This document shows, in pieces, positions 39,975-49,190 of a stretch of 64,000 bases of DNA (position 1 is its first letter; each line of letters opens with the position of its first letter). Under the pieces are notes generated by a model. It did not search any database. It saw nothing but the letters and a program-made list of their open reading frames with translations, and was not told the DNA's origin. Both the position numbers and the translations under genes were made by a program. The DNA is from Pseudomonas umsongensis (GTDB lineage: Bacteria; Pseudomonadota; Gammaproteobacteria; Pseudomonadales; Pseudomonadaceae). Location of the stretch: contig NZ_NIWU01000002.1 in NCBI RefSeq assembly GCF_002236105.1, forward strand, positions 992,001 through 1,056,000, in the 5' to 3' direction.

Positions 39975-41288
39975 ATGAAAGTGTTGAAAGGCCAGGACAT
40001 CCTGGCACTTGGTTTTATGACGTTTGCCCTGTTCGTCGGGGCTGGCAACATCATCTTCCCGCCTATCGTCGGTTTGCAGTCCGGGCCTCATGTCTGGATG
40101 GCGGCACTGGGCTTCCTGATCACCGCAGTGGGCCTGCCCGTGGTCACTGTCGTTGCCCTGGCCAAGGTCGGTGGCGCCATGGATGCGCTGAGCAGCCCGA
40201 TCGGCAAGATCGCCGGTGGCTTGCTGGCAGCAGCGTGCTACCTCGCTGTCGGCCCGCTGTTCGCCACGCCGCGTACCGCTACCGTGTCCTTTGAAGTCGG
40301 CCTGGCACCCCTGACCGGCGAAAGCCCACTGGCGTTGTTCCTCTACAGCTCGGTGTACTTCCTGGTGGTGTTCTTCATTTCGCTCTATCCGGGCCGCCTG
40401 CTGGATACCGTCGGGCGTTTCCTCGCACCGCTGAAGATCATCGCTTTGGCCGCGCTCGGCATCGCTGCGTTCGCTTTGCCCGCCGGTGATATCGGCCATG
40501 CTACGCCTGAGTACGTGGCGGCGCCGTTTTCCCAGGGGTTCATCAATGGTTACCTGACCATGGACACCCTCGGTGCGCTGGTGTTCGGCATCGTGATCGT
40601 CAATGCCATTCGCTCGCGCGGCGTCGAGTCGCCAGCGCTGATCACCCGCTACGCGATCATTGCCGGCTTGATCGCCGGCGTGGGCCTGGCGCTTGTCTAC
40701 ATCAGCCTGTTTCGCCTGGGCTCGGGCAGCCATGAAGTGGCGGCTGGCGCTACCAACGGCGCGGCGGTCTTGCACGCCTACGTACAACACACCTTCGGTT
40801 CGCTGGGCAGCGGATTCCTTGCGGTGCTGATTTCCCTGGCGTGCCTGGTGACCGCTGTTGGCCTGACCTGCGCCTGCGCCGAATACTTCAGCCGTGTGCT
40901 GCCACTGTCCTACAAGACGCTGGTGATTATCCTCGCGGCGTTCTCGCTGCTGGTGTCCAACCTGGGCCTGACCAAGCTGATCGCGTTCTCGATCCCTGTC
41001 CTGACCGCGATCTACCCGCCGTGCATCGCCTTGGTGGCCCTGAGCTTCTGCAAGGACTTCTGGCATGAACAAGGGCGCATTGTCGGCCCGGTGATGCTGG
41101 TGTCGTTCATCTTCGGCCTGATCGACGCGCTTAAGGGCGCGGGTCTGGCGGACTGGATGCCGACGCAACTGGCGCACTTGCCACTCAGCGAGCAGGGCCT
41201 GGCCTGGCTGGTGCCTTCGGTGATGACCCTGGTGGTTGCCGTGGTTTGCGATCGCCTGCTGGGCAAGCGCGAAGAAGCGTTGGCTTAA
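39975..41288 (+). CDS. brnQ: branched-chain amino acid:cation symporter
   Basis: A 437-residue LIVCS-family carrier (BrnQ; BraB/BraZ in P. aeruginosa) importing Leu, Ile and Val with Na+ or H+. It has about twelve helices, with N-terminal [48 protein letters not shown] and [15 protein letters not shown] as family blocks. The ribosome binding site before the ATG is weak. It follows sucD across a terminator, so it has its own promoter, and is closed by a terminator at 41331. Confidence 0.96.
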   Translation: MKVLKGQDILALGFMTFALFVGAGNIIFPPIVGLQSGPHVWMAALGFLITAVGLPVVTVVALAKVGGAMDALSSPIGKIAGGLLAAACYLAVGPLFATPRTATVSFEVGLAPLTGESPLALFLYSSVYFLVVFFISLYPGRLLDTVGRFLAPLKIIALAALGIAAFALPAGDIGHATPEYVAAPFSQGFINGYLTMDTLGALVFGIVIVNAIRSRGVESPALITRYAIIAGLIAGVGLALVYISLFRLGSGSHEVAAGATNGAAVLHAYVQHTFGSLGSGFLAVLISLACLVTAVGLTCACAEYFSRVLPLSYKTLVIILAAFSLLVSNLGLTKLIAFSIPVLTAIYPPCIALVALSFCKDFWHEQGRIVGPVMLVSFIFGLIDALKGAGLADWMPTQLAHLPLSEQGLAWLVPSVMTLVVAVVCDRLLGKREEALA

Positions 41289-41330
41289 GCTTTACCGGCC
41301 CGCCACAAGCGGGCCTGTAAACGACACAGA

Positions 41331-41366
41331 AATGCCCCGTATCAATCGATACAGGGCATTTTTTTA
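41331..41366 (+). terminator. intrinsic terminator after brnQ
   Basis: AATGCCC and GGGCATT pair around a loop containing GTATCAATCGATAC, which itself can pair, followed by T7. Confidence 0.92.
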
Positions 41367-41418
41367 TGGGGTGATGCGGTGTCTTTTCTTCTGCGCTAAC
41401 GTCGAAAGACTGCGCAAT

Positions 41419-41527
41419 CCCCTGTAGGAGCGAGCATGCTCGCGAAAAACCTGAGAGCAACGCGTGTATTCAGTAAACACGCGCCATAGTTCGCGACCTT
41501 CGCGAGCATACTCGCTCCTACAAGGGG
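41419..41527. repeat. REP pair (GTAGGAGCGAGCATGCTCGCG)
   Basis: CCCCTGTAGGAGCGAGCATG... and its complement enclose about 60 bases, including an inner ACGCGTG/CACGCG pair. It lies between brnQ and the DUF599 gene. Confidence 0.9.
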
Positions 41528-41561
41528 TACGGTGTTCCGCCACCACATCACAAGGACCTGC

Positions 41562-42299
41562 ATGTCGTTCATCCAAGCCAACCTGATCCACATCCTCGCT
41601 GCCATCTGGTTCGTCATCTGCTGGGGCGGCTACACCCGCTATGCGACCTGGAAAGGCCGAGATACCGCCTGCCTGGCCAGCGTGCTGCATCTGTATCGCG
41701 AAGACTGGATGCGCCGCATGCTGTTGCGTGACAACCGCATCGCCGATGCCAGCGTGATCGGCAACCTGGAACGCAATGCGTCGTTCTTTGCCTCCAGTAC
41801 CCTGATTATCCTGGCCGGTATTCTCACGGTACTTGGGGCGTCCGAAAGGGCGGTGTCGTTGCTGGCGGATATCCCGATGGTGCAACAGGCTTCCCAGGGG
41901 ATGTCCGAGATCAAGTTGTTGTGCCTGGCACTGGTGTTCGTCTACGCGTTCTTTACCTTCAGCTGGTGCATGCGCCAGTACAACTTCGCGGCCATCCTGG
42001 TGGGCTCGGCGCCCATGGTCGGTGAGCGACATGTGTCGGAGCTGGAGCGCAAAGCCTTTGCCAACCGTGCTGCCCGGGTTATTTCCATGGCCGCCAACCA
42101 GTTCAACTTCGGCCTGCGTTCCTACTATTTCGGCATGACCATGTTGGCCTGGTTCGTCAGCCCCTGGTTGTTCATGTTGATGAGTGCCGGCGTCGTGTTC
42201 GTGCTGTACCGCCGTGAGTTTCACTCCGACGTTCTCGATGTCATGGTCTATACCCCTACAGAGGCACCGTTGCCCGAGGCGAACAAAGAGGCCGCTTGA
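41562..42299 (+). CDS. DUF599 inner-membrane protein
   Basis: A 245-residue DUF599 protein with four clear membrane helices (about residues 8-25, 73-95, 112-135 and 190-215), opening with LIHILAAIWFVICWGGYTRYA. The conserved LERNASFFAS block lies before the second helix and ANQFNFGLRSYYFGM before the last. Function unknown. AAGGA at 41552-41556 supports the ATG at 41562 instead of the upstream in-frame start. Its stop overlaps the MAPEG gene by one base (TGATG). Confidence 0.85.
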   Translation: MSFIQANLIHILAAIWFVICWGGYTRYATWKGRDTACLASVLHLYREDWMRRMLLRDNRIADASVIGNLERNASFFASSTLIILAGILTVLGASERAVSLLADIPMVQQASQGMSEIKLLCLALVFVYAFFTFSWCMRQYNFAAILVGSAPMVGERHVSELERKAFANRAARVISMAANQFNFGLRSYYFGMTMLAWFVSPWLFMLMSAGVVFVLYRREFHSDVLDVMVYTPTEAPLPEANKEAA

Positions 42300-42700
42300 T
42301 GAGTATTCCATTCTGGTGCGTATTTATCAGTGCCGTGCTGATTTACGTGGCGCGCATGCCCGTGACCACGGCGATGAAACAGCAGGGGGGTTACAACAAC
42401 CACCTGCCGCGCCAACAGCAGGCGCAACTTACAGGCCTGGGCGCGCGCGCGGTGGCGGCCCATCAGAACAGCTTCGAAGCTTTCATATTGTTTGCGGTGG
42501 GTGTGTTGATGGCCCACACCACGCAAACAGCGGGATGGCTCATCGATTTGCTGGCAATTATCTTTGTGGTAGCGCGAGTTATCTATCTGTTGTGCTATTG
42601 GAAGGACCTGGCCTGGCAGCGAAGTCTGGTGTGGCTGGTGGGTTTGATCTGCTCGTTGTTGTTGATGATTAGTCCGACTTTTCGAACGATTTTGCTCTAA
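42299..42700 (+). CDS. MAPEG-family membrane protein
   Basis: A 133-residue MAPEG protein with four helices. The diagnostic AAHQNSFEAFILFAVGVLMAH segment follows helix 1, and VVARVIYLLCYWKDLAW is the conserved third-helix region. Eukaryotic relatives are glutathione-dependent membrane enzymes; bacterial functions are mostly unknown. Translation is probably coupled to the DUF599 gene. A terminator follows at 42715. Confidence 0.88.
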   Translation: MSIPFWCVFISAVLIYVARMPVTTAMKQQGGYNNHLPRQQQAQLTGLGARAVAAHQNSFEAFILFAVGVLMAHTTQTAGWLIDLLAIIFVVARVIYLLCYWKDLAWQRSLVWLVGLICSLLLMISPTFRTILL

Positions 42701-42714
42701 CGAGTCAATCGCCG

Positions 42715-42751
42715 ATAAAAGAAAACCCGCACTTGGCGGGTTTTCTTTTAT
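42715..42751. terminator. intrinsic terminator between MAPEG gene and small lipoprotein gene
   Basis: AAAAGAAAACCCGC and GCGGGTTTTCTTTT form a long stem around ACTTG. The flanking A and T runs make it work in both directions, serving two converging genes. Confidence 0.92.
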
Positions 42752-42767
42752 CGCAGCGAGAAGCGGC

Positions 42768-43004
42768 TTATTGCTTCTTGGCAGCTTCTTCTTGTGCTGC
42801 TGCGTTCGATTCAGCCTGAGCTTTGGCAGCTTCGGCGTTTTCTTTCGCCGCATCGTTCACTTTATCCTGAGCTTCGCTCATTTTTTCCTGGGCTTGCTCA
42901 GCATGTTGGTTGGCATCTTGAGCTTTGTCCTCGGATTTTTTATCGCAGGCAGCGAGACCGAGGGAAGCGGTCAACATCAAGGCAATAGCTAAAGTCTTAC
43001 GCAT
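42768..43004 (-). CDS. small Ala/Glu-rich helical lipoprotein
   Basis: A 78-residue lipoprotein. The signal ends LAAC (acylated Cys20) followed by DKKSED. Asp at position +2 would in the E. coli rule favour retention in the inner membrane. The mature part is one long charged helix with Ala, Glu, Lys and Gln in a heptad-like pattern (about residues 28-76), which suggests a coiled coil. AAGGAG precedes the ATG at 43004. Unknown function; a membrane-tethered spacer or stress-related peptide is possible. Confidence 0.82.
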   Translation of the reverse strand: MRKTLAIALMLTASLGLAACDKKSEDKAQDANQHAEQAQEKMSEAQDKVNDAAKENAEAAKAQAESNAAAQEEAAKKQ

Positions 43005-43161
43005 GGGGTGTTTCTCCTTATGGAAATTATCTACTGGCCTTAAGAGCACAGCCAACAGGGTTAAGTTCCTCAAATCCCAGAGATATATAAGTTTGTTCTA
43101 CGCGGAACTTTTACCTGGGCCCCGACTTCACTGAAGCACTGTAAACAAGAGTCTTTATCAA

Positions 43162-43638
43162 ATGGCTGAAAATCCCGTTTTTGAGCGTGCAACACGATTT
43201 TTGTCGGCGCTGCGGCATTGCCAGGTGCTCGGATTACGAGTTCACAGCGCCAGTGCCGACGGGCTCACCGTGGTGCTGCCTTATAGCCCGCAGATCGTCG
43301 GCAATCCCCTGACGGGCGTGATTCACGGCGGCGTCCTGACCACATTGATGGACACCGCTTGCGGCATGTCTACCCTCTGCGTGCTCCCGGAGTTTGAAGT
43401 TTGCCCCACCCTCGACTTGCGCATCGACTACATGCACGCCGCCGAACCGCACAAGGATGTCTACGGTTTCGCGCAATGCTATCGGGTGACCACTGATGTG
43501 ATCTTTGCCCGCGGCTTTGCCTATCAGGATGATCCCGAACAGCCCATTGCCCATGTCGTGGGTACTTTCATGCGCATGGGCAAGGGCATCAAAGGCACCA
43601 AGGGTTTTGGCGGCGCCATCGCCGGAGGTGCGGCATGA
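43162..43638 (+). CDS. hotdog-fold thioesterase (PaaI family), first of pair
   Basis: A 158-residue single hotdog-domain protein. The helix-start motif NPLTGVIHGGVLTTLMDTACG (here NPLTG, IHGGV, MDTACG) is the PaaI-type acyl-CoA thioesterase signature, followed by TLDLRIDYMHAA. The acyl substrate is not predictable. It overlaps the second thioesterase by four bases (ATGA). Confidence 0.88.
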   Translation: MAENPVFERATRFLSALRHCQVLGLRVHSASADGLTVVLPYSPQIVGNPLTGVIHGGVLTTLMDTACGMSTLCVLPEFEVCPTLDLRIDYMHAAEPHKDVYGFAQCYRVTTDVIFARGFAYQDDPEQPIAHVVGTFMRMGKGIKGTKGFGGAIAGGAA

Positions 43639-44087
43639 GTGAGTCGTTCAAGGAGCAAGTGCAACTGGCCCATGAGCGGGGAGAGTACGCCCCGTTGTTG
43701 AGCCTGATTCCCTACGCCAGTTTGATCGGTGTCGAATGCTCGCGGGTGGGGGATGAGTTGTTGTTTCGCCTGCCGGCCAACAAGGACAACATAGGTAACC
43801 CTTTATTGCCGGCCATCCATGGCGGCGTGATCGCCGGTTTCATGGAGCTGTCCGCCGCGCTGCACCTGTTGGTGGCCACCGGTTCGCCGGGCGTGCCGAA
43901 AATTATCGACTTCTCCCTCGATTACCTGCGCGCCGGGCAGTTTCGCGATACCTGGGCCCGCTGCCAGGTCTGTCGTCAGGGGCGCCGGGTCGCCAACGTG
44001 GCGGTGACCGCGTGGCAAAGCACCGAATCCGAACCCATTGCCACGGCACGGGCGCATTTCAAACTCGATGAGCCCTTGAAATCCTGA
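43635..44087 (+). CDS. hotdog-fold thioesterase (PaaI family), second of pair
   Basis: A 150-residue homologue of its upstream neighbour: NPLLPAIHGGVIAGFMELSA corresponds to the first protein's motif, but the acidic residue after the helix is Glu (MELSA) instead of Asp (MDTACG). IDFSLDYLRAGQ is the central strand. The two may form a heteromer or have diverged in substrate. Its last bases carry a heat-shock-like promoter for htpG. Confidence 0.86.
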   Translation: MSESFKEQVQLAHERGEYAPLLSLIPYASLIGVECSRVGDELLFRLPANKDNIGNPLLPAIHGGVIAGFMELSAALHLLVATGSPGVPKIIDFSLDYLRAGQFRDTWARCQVCRQGRRVANVAVTAWQSTESEPIATARAHFKLDEPLKS

Positions 44088-44102
44088 ATGGAGCCCCCAA
44101 CT
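44075..44102 (+). promoter_or_regulatory. sigma32-type promoter of htpG
   Basis: CTTGAAA (44075-44081), a 13-base spacer and CCCCAACT (44095-44102), one base off the CCCCATNT heat-shock -10. It starts inside the thioesterase stop region, about 67 bases before the htpG start. Confidence 0.55.
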
Positions 44103-44168
44103 CTGATGACAACCCGCCGCCGACCCTCATGGTCGCGGCTTATGCCATCTGATTGGAGTTTGATGACC

Positions 44169-46073
44169 ATGAGTGTGGAAACTCAAAAGGAAACCCTGGG
44201 CTTCCAGACCGAGGTGAAGCAACTGCTGCACCTCATGATCCATTCGCTGTATTCCAACAAGGAAATTTTCCTTCGCGAACTGATCTCGAACGCCTCTGAC
44301 GCTGTAGACAAATTACGTTTCGAAGCGCTGGCCAAGCCGCAATTGCTCGAAGGCGGCGCTGAGCTGAAAATCCGTGTGAGCTTCGACAAGGACGCCAAGA
44401 CCGTCACCCTCGAAGACAACGGCATCGGCATGAGCCGCGAAGACGCGATCACCCACTTGGGCACCATCGCCAAATCCGGTACCGCCGATTTCATGAAGCA
44501 CCTGACGGGCGACCAGAAGAAAGACTCGCACCTGATCGGTCAGTTCGGTGTTGGCTTCTACTCGGCCTTCATCGTCGCCGACAAAGTCGATGTGTACAGC
44601 CGTCGTGCCGGCAGCGATGCCAGCGAAGGCGTGCACTGGTCGTCCAAAGGTGAGGGCGATTTCGAAGTCGCGACCATCGACAAGGCCGAGCGCGGTACCC
44701 GTATCGTCCTGCACCTGAAATCCGGTGAAGACGAGTTCGCCGATGGCTGGCGCCTGCGTAACATCATCAAGAAGTATTCCGACCACATCGCCTTGCCGAT
44801 CGAGTTGCCCAAAGAAGTGGCAGCTGTCGAGGGTGAGGAGAAGCCTGCCGTTGAATGGGAAACCGTCAACCGCGCCAGCGCCCTGTGGACCCGTCCGCGT
44901 ACCGAAATCAAGGACGAGGAATACCAGGAATTCTACAAGCACATCGCCCACGACTTCGAAAACCCGCTGAGCTGGAGCCACAACAAGGTCGAAGGCAAGC
45001 TGGAATACAGCTCGCTGCTGTACGTGCCGGCCCGTGCTCCATTCGACCTGTACCAGCGTGAGGCGCCGAAAGGCCTGAAGCTGTACGTGCAGCGCGTGTT
45101 CGTCATGGATCAGGCCGAGTCCTTCCTGCCGCTGTACCTGCGCTTCATCAAGGGCGTGGTCGACTCCAACGACCTGTCGCTGAACGTGTCGCGGGAAATC
45201 CTGCAGAAAGACCCGATCATCGACTCCATGAAGTCGGCACTGACCAAGCGCGTGCTGGACATGCTGGAAAAGCTGGCGAAGAACGATCCAGAGCAATACA
45301 AGGGCTTCTGGAAAAACTTCGGCCAGGTCATGAAAGAAGGCCCGGCAGAAGACTTCGCCAACAAAGAGAAAATCGCTGGCTTGCTGCGTTTTGCCTCGAC
45401 CAATGGTGATGACGGCGAACAGGTTGTCGGCCTGACTGAGTACCTGGCACGCGCCAAGGAAGGCCAGGACAAGATCTACTACCTGACCGGCGAAACCTAC
45501 GCGCAAGTCAAGAACAGCCCGCACCTGGAAGTCTTCCGCAAGAAAGGCATCGAAGTGCTGCTGCTGACCGACCGTATCGACGAGTGGCTGATGAGCTACC
45601 TCAGCGATTTCGACGGCAAGGGCTTTGTCGACGTGGCACGCGGTGACCTGGACCTCGGCAACCTGGACTCGGAAGAGGACAAGAAAGCCGCTGAAGAAGT
45701 CGCCAAGTCCAAAGAAGGCCTGGTTGAACGTCTGAAGACTGCACTGGGCGAATCCGTTGCTGAAGTACGGGTATCCCATCGCCTGACCGATTCCCCGGCG
45801 ATCCTGGCCATCGGCGAGCAGGACCTGGGCCTGCAGATGCGTCAGATCCTCGAAGCCAGCGGGCAGAAGGTTCCGGATTCGAAGCCGATCTTCGAATTCA
45901 ACCCGGCTCACCCACTGATCGAGAAGCTCGACAGCGAGCAGAGCGACGAGCGCTTCGGCGATCTGTCGCACATCCTCTTCGATCAAGCGGCCCTGGCGGC
46001 CGGCGACAGCTTGAAAGACCCGGCGGCCTATGTGCGCCGTCTGAACAAGCTGCTGGTTGAGCTGTCGGCTTAA
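44169..46073 (+). CDS. htpG: molecular chaperone HtpG (Hsp90)
   Basis: A 634-residue Hsp90 chaperone. The GHKL ATPase domain (about 1-230) shows [19 protein letters not shown], the [11 protein letters not shown] loop and [11 protein letters not shown]. The middle domain and C-terminal dimerisation domain follow, and there is no MEEVD tail, as in all bacteria. I chose the ATG at 44169 ([15 protein letters not shown]), which matches the family start; GGAG lies at 44155. An ATG six bases earlier is also possible. A terminator follows. Confidence 0.97.
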   Translation: MSVETQKETLGFQTEVKQLLHLMIHSLYSNKEIFLRELISNASDAVDKLRFEALAKPQLLEGGAELKIRVSFDKDAKTVTLEDNGIGMSREDAITHLGTIAKSGTADFMKHLTGDQKKDSHLIGQFGVGFYSAFIVADKVDVYSRRAGSDASEGVHWSSKGEGDFEVATIDKAERGTRIVLHLKSGEDEFADGWRLRNIIKKYSDHIALPIELPKEVAAVEGEEKPAVEWETVNRASALWTRPRTEIKDEEYQEFYKHIAHDFENPLSWSHNKVEGKLEYSSLLYVPARAPFDLYQREAPKGLKLYVQRVFVMDQAESFLPLYLRFIKGVVDSNDLSLNVSREILQKDPIIDSMKSALTKRVLDMLEKLAKNDPEQYKGFWKNFGQVMKEGPAEDFANKEKIAGLLRFASTNGDDGEQVVGLTEYLARAKEGQDKIYYLTGETYAQVKNSPHLEVFRKKGIEVLLLTDRIDEWLMSYLSDFDGKGFVDVARGDLDLGNLDSEEDKKAAEEVAKSKEGLVERLKTALGESVAEVRVSHRLTDSPAILAIGEQDLGLQMRQILEASGQKVPDSKPIFEFNPAHPLIEKLDSEQSDERFGDLSHILFDQAALAAGDSLKDPAAYVRRLNKLLVELSA

Positions 46074-46083
46074 CGGCGTTGTA

Positions 46084-46110
46084 GAAAAACCCGCTTCGGC
46101 GGGTTTTTTC
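46084..46110 (+). terminator. intrinsic terminator after htpG
   Basis: AAAACCCGC-TTC-GGCGGGTTTT followed by TTC; strong short stem with flanking A and T runs. Confidence 0.9.
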
Positions 46111-46141
46111 ATTCTGGTGTTTAAATAATCAGGAGTCAGAT

Positions 46142-46870
46142 ATGAGCCAAATCACTGTACGTTCTGTTGCTTATCAGATTGACGGCCAGCCGTACGAAAG
46201 CCGCCTGGCCTTCGACGCTGATCACAAGGGCCCGCGTCCGGGTTTGTTGATGGCGCCGAACTGGATGGGCGTGGGTGCCGGTGCCGAGGAAATCGCCAAA
46301 TCGGTGGCGGCCAAGGGCTATGTGGTGCTGATCGCGGACCTCTACGGCCAATCGGTGCGCCCGCAGAACAATGATGAGGCAGGCGCGGCAATGATGCCGC
46401 TCAAGAATGACCGGCCGCTGCTGCGCAAGCGCATGCAAGTGGCGTTCGAACAGTTGCAAAGCCAGGGTGAGGCCGCTGTCGATACGTCGAAACTGGCCAC
46501 GTTCGGTTTCTGTTTCGGTGGCTGCTGCGCGCTGGAGTTTGCCCGTACGGGTGCGCCGGTGAAAGCGGCTGTCTCGTTCCACGGCACGCTGGATACACCG
46601 AATCCGGCCGATGCGAAAAACATCAAGGGCAAGGTGCTGGTACTGCATGGCGCTTCCGATCCATTGGTGCCTAAAGAACAGCTGCCCGCGTTTGAAGATG
46701 AAATGAACGCGGCTGGCGTGGATTGGCAACTGCTGAGTTACGGCGGTGCGTTCCATTCGTTCACCGATCCGCATGCGAACGTGCCGGGCATGATGATGTA
46801 CGACGCGAAGGTCGCCGCACGCGCGTTCACTTCGATGCACAACTTGCTGGATGAAGTGTTCAAGGGCTGA
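46142..46870 (+). CDS. dienelactone hydrolase family protein
   Basis: A 242-residue alpha/beta hydrolase of the dienelactone-hydrolase family. The nucleophile is Cys124 in GFCFGGCCAL, the acid Asp173 in HGASDPLVP and the base His205 in GGAFHSF, the Cys-Asp-His triad of the family. Most chromosomal homologues outside chloroaromatic clusters have unknown substrates. AGGAGTCAG precedes the ATG. It follows the htpG terminator and so has its own promoter. Confidence 0.92.
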   Translation: MSQITVRSVAYQIDGQPYESRLAFDADHKGPRPGLLMAPNWMGVGAGAEEIAKSVAAKGYVVLIADLYGQSVRPQNNDEAGAAMMPLKNDRPLLRKRMQVAFEQLQSQGEAAVDTSKLATFGFCFGGCCALEFARTGAPVKAAVSFHGTLDTPNPADAKNIKGKVLVLHGASDPLVPKEQLPAFEDEMNAAGVDWQLLSYGGAFHSFTDPHANVPGMMMYDAKVAARAFTSMHNLLDEVFKG

Positions 46871-46913
46871 TTGCGGTAGTTTTGCTTCACCTGGTTGGTG
46901 TTAGTGCCGGCCT

Positions 46914-46979
46914 CTTCGCGAGCAAGCCCGCTCCCACATTAGAATGCGGTCAACTGTGGGAGCGGGCTTGCTCGCGAAG
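46914..46979. repeat. REP pair (TTCGCGAGCAAGCCCGCTCC)
   Basis: Two inverted units with a short spacer between converging genes. Confidence 0.9.
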
Positions 46980-47002
46980 GCGGTGTAACTGCTAAAAAGA
47001 AT

Positions 47003-47863
47003 TTAAGGCAGTTCAATCCTCTCAACTTCCCCCGGCACCGTTGGCCAATCCCCGGCCGCCCAGCGCCGCCGCGCTTCATCGATAGCCGCCGGGTCGCTCG
47101 CCACGAAATTCCAGTTGATCCGCCGTGGCCCGTCCAGCGGCGCGCCACCGAACACCACCGCATGACAGTCGCTCTCGGCGAACAATGTCATCTCTTCCCC
47201 GGGCGGCAACACCACCAGCGAATGCGGCTCTATCGATTCGCCATCCAATTGCACTTCACCGCTCAACACATACAGCGCGCGCTCTTCATGCTCGGTGGGA
47301 ATCAAGAAGGTCGTCGCCGTTTGCAGGTGCAGTTCGGCATACAGCGTAGGGGAAAGCACCGGCACTGGCGATTCCAGGCAAAAGCCCGAGCCTGCGATCA
47401 TGCGGATCTTCACCCCAAGGTTCTCGCTGACTGGCAAGGTGCTAGCCGGGTGATGACTGTAGTGTCCCGGGCCCTGCTCCCGGTCTTTTGGCGACGCCAG
47501 CCAGATCTGCAGGCCGTGCATCGTAAAGCCGCTTTCTTTCAGTGCCTGGGGTGTGCGCTCGACATGGGCGATCGCGCTGCCGGCGGTCATCCAGCTGACA
47601 TCGCCGGCGCTCACCACCTGATCCGAGCCAAGGCTGTCCTTGTGCTGCAGCTGGCCTTCAAAGAGGTAGGTGAGGGTGGACAGGCCGATGTGCGGATGCT
47701 GGCGGATGTTCATGCCTTCTCCCGCGGCGTAGCGGGTTTGCAGCATGTGGTCGAAAAACACGAAGGGCCCGACATTGCGGCATTTGGCTGACGGCAAAGG
47801 GCGAAGAATCGGTTGGCCTTCGACATCTTCGGCGCGGGGGCGGATCACGAGCGGAGTGTTCAT
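47003..47863 (-). CDS. pirin family protein (bicupin)
   Basis: A 286-residue pirin. The metal ligands of the N-terminal cupin are all present: His56, His58 (RQHPHIG), His100 and Glu102 (IAHVERTP). The C-terminal cupin includes YVLSGEVQLDGESI. Some bacterial pirins are quercetinases and others redox regulators; the exact role is not visible here. Start ATG 47863. Next gene upstream on the same strand is the OsmC-like one, 62 bases away. Confidence 0.92.
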   Translation of the reverse strand: MNTPLVIRPRAEDVEGQPILRPLPSAKCRNVGPFVFFDHMLQTRYAAGEGMNIRQHPHIGLSTLTYLFEGQLQHKDSLGSDQVVSAGDVSWMTAGSAIAHVERTPQALKESGFTMHGLQIWLASPKDREQGPGHYSHHPASTLPVSENLGVKIRMIAGSGFCLESPVPVLSPTLYAELHLQTATTFLIPTEHEERALYVLSGEVQLDGESIEPHSLVVLPPGEEMTLFAESDCHAVVFGGAPLDGPRRINWNFVASDPAAIDEARRRWAAGDWPTVPGEVERIELP

Positions 47864-47925
47864 GGTGCGTTCCAGGCTGAGCGGGTGATGCGGTCGAGCA
47901 TAACCCGCTTGCGCAGCCGTTGCCG

Positions 47926-48342
47926 CTATTGGCTGAACGCGCCTTCGGACAGATGGGTTTCGATGCTGACTTCACTGCTGGTCATCAGCTTGTGTACCGG
48001 GCAGCGGTCAGCCACGCGGTGCAGCTCTTCGCGCTGGGCGTCGGTGAGTACGCCCTTGAGGGTCAGTTTCACATGCAGGGCATATTTGCCTTTCTGCTCT
48101 TCACTGTTGTCGCGTTTGACCTCCACGCCAACCCCCGTCAGCGGAATGTCCTTTTTCTTCGCATACATCTTCAAGGTCAGGGCCTTGCAGGCGCCCAGTG
48201 CGGCATCGAAGTAATCGTGTGGCTCCGGGGCCGAGCCTTCGCCGCCGGCGGATAGCGGGGCATCGGCAAAGAGTTCGTGGTCATCGATCTGTACGGTATG
48301 GCGCAAACCTTCGGCGGAGACGGTGTTGACGGTGACAGTCAT
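47926..48342 (-). CDS. OsmC-family peroxiredoxin-like protein
   Basis: A 138-residue OsmC/YhfA-type protein. The two redox cysteines are Cys52 (LGACKALTLKMYA) and Cys114 (ADRCPVHKL), as in organic-hydroperoxide-reducing members. GAGG before the ATG at 48342 and the family start MTVTVNTVS decide against the longer frame. Probably reduces organic peroxides or related electrophiles; the reductant is unknown. Confidence 0.9.
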   Translation of the reverse strand: MTVTVNTVSAEGLRHTVQIDDHELFADAPLSAGGEGSAPEPHDYFDAALGACKALTLKMYAKKKDIPLTGVGVEVKRDNSEEQKGKYALHVKLTLKGVLTDAQREELHRVADRCPVHKLMTSSEVSIETHLSEGAFSQ

Positions 48343-48426
48343 GGGAACCTCGCAAGCGACGGGAAAGGTCATTCGATCAAAAAAGGCGTTGAAGGTATAG
48401 AGCCTTGCTCCGATGGTGCGTTCCAA

Positions 48427-48456
48427 GAAAAAGCCCCGCAATCGCGAGGCTTTTTC
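48427..48456 (-). terminator. intrinsic terminator after the DUF3108 gene
   Basis: On the minus strand AAAAAGCCTCGC and GCGGGGCTTTTT pair and end in TTTTTC, 13 bases beyond the DUF3108 stop. It closes the purM-purN-DUF3108 unit. Confidence 0.88.
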
Positions 48457-48468
48457 ATGTCGGTGGGC

Positions 48469-49182
48469 TCAGCTGCCTTTAACCGGCTTGCCGTTGACCG
48501 TGCCGTCCAGGAGCATGATGTTGTACTCCTTGCCGTCGGTCTCGACCTGTTGCAGGCGGACCAGCAGGTAATCCCAATCCTTGGCGAACCACAGGACGGT
48601 GATGCGCTTGCTTTGTGTCGGGTCGCGCACGCGCTCGACCTTGATCGCATCGATCTGGCCAGCCTTGGTGTCGACTTTTTCCGCACCCAGCACGCGGAAG
48701 TCATAGGTATCGACTTCGCCATCATCGACCACCTGATAGCTCATGCTTTTCTTGCCGGCGGCCACGTCATGCTGCAGCGCCAGCTGGTAGGTGGATTTGT
48801 CGAGCATGCCGCGGTTCAGCGGGATATTGACCGCGTCACCACGATCGGTACCGGTAACCTTCTTGGCGGTCCAGTCGAAGTCCAGGTCGGCCTTCTTGGC
48901 TTTGCCCAGGCCTCCGCGTTCGAAATGGTAGGACTGTGGCAGCAAGGTGTCCTTGTCGACGGTCAGGGTGCTTTCTTCGGACAGGCTGGCGATCATCATC
49001 GACGCCTTGAAGTTGAGCTTCCAGACGCCGTTGGCTTGCTTGGTCAGGCTGCGTTCAGCCGTGCCGCTCATGGGCAACTGTTTCCAGTCGGCGGTGTAGC
49101 TGGCGGAGAAGGGTTGAAGGTCTGCGGCCTGTGCGAAGGGCAAGGCGAGCAGAGCACAAGCGAAGAGCAGGGCGCGACGCAT
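48469..49182 (-). CDS. DUF3108 periplasmic protein
   Basis: A 237-residue DUF3108 family protein with a cleaved signal peptide (ALPFAQA, about residue 19). The mature part is beta-rich, starting FSASYTADWKQLPMSG and containing KVERVRDPTQSKRITVLWFA, typical of the family, whose function is unknown. AGGAG precedes the ATG. It starts 8 bases after purN, so it is co-transcribed with purine biosynthesis genes; no functional tie is known. Confidence 0.88.
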   Translation of the reverse strand: MRRALLFACALLALPFAQAADLQPFSASYTADWKQLPMSGTAERSLTKQANGVWKLNFKASMMIASLSEESTLTVDKDTLLPQSYHFERGGLGKAKKADLDFDWTAKKVTGTDRGDAVNIPLNRGMLDKSTYQLALQHDVAAGKKSMSYQVVDDGEVDTYDFRVLGAEKVDTKAGQIDAIKVERVRDPTQSKRITVLWFAKDWDYLLVRLQQVETDGKEYNIMLLDGTVNGKPVKGS

Positions 49183-49190
49183 AAAATCTC

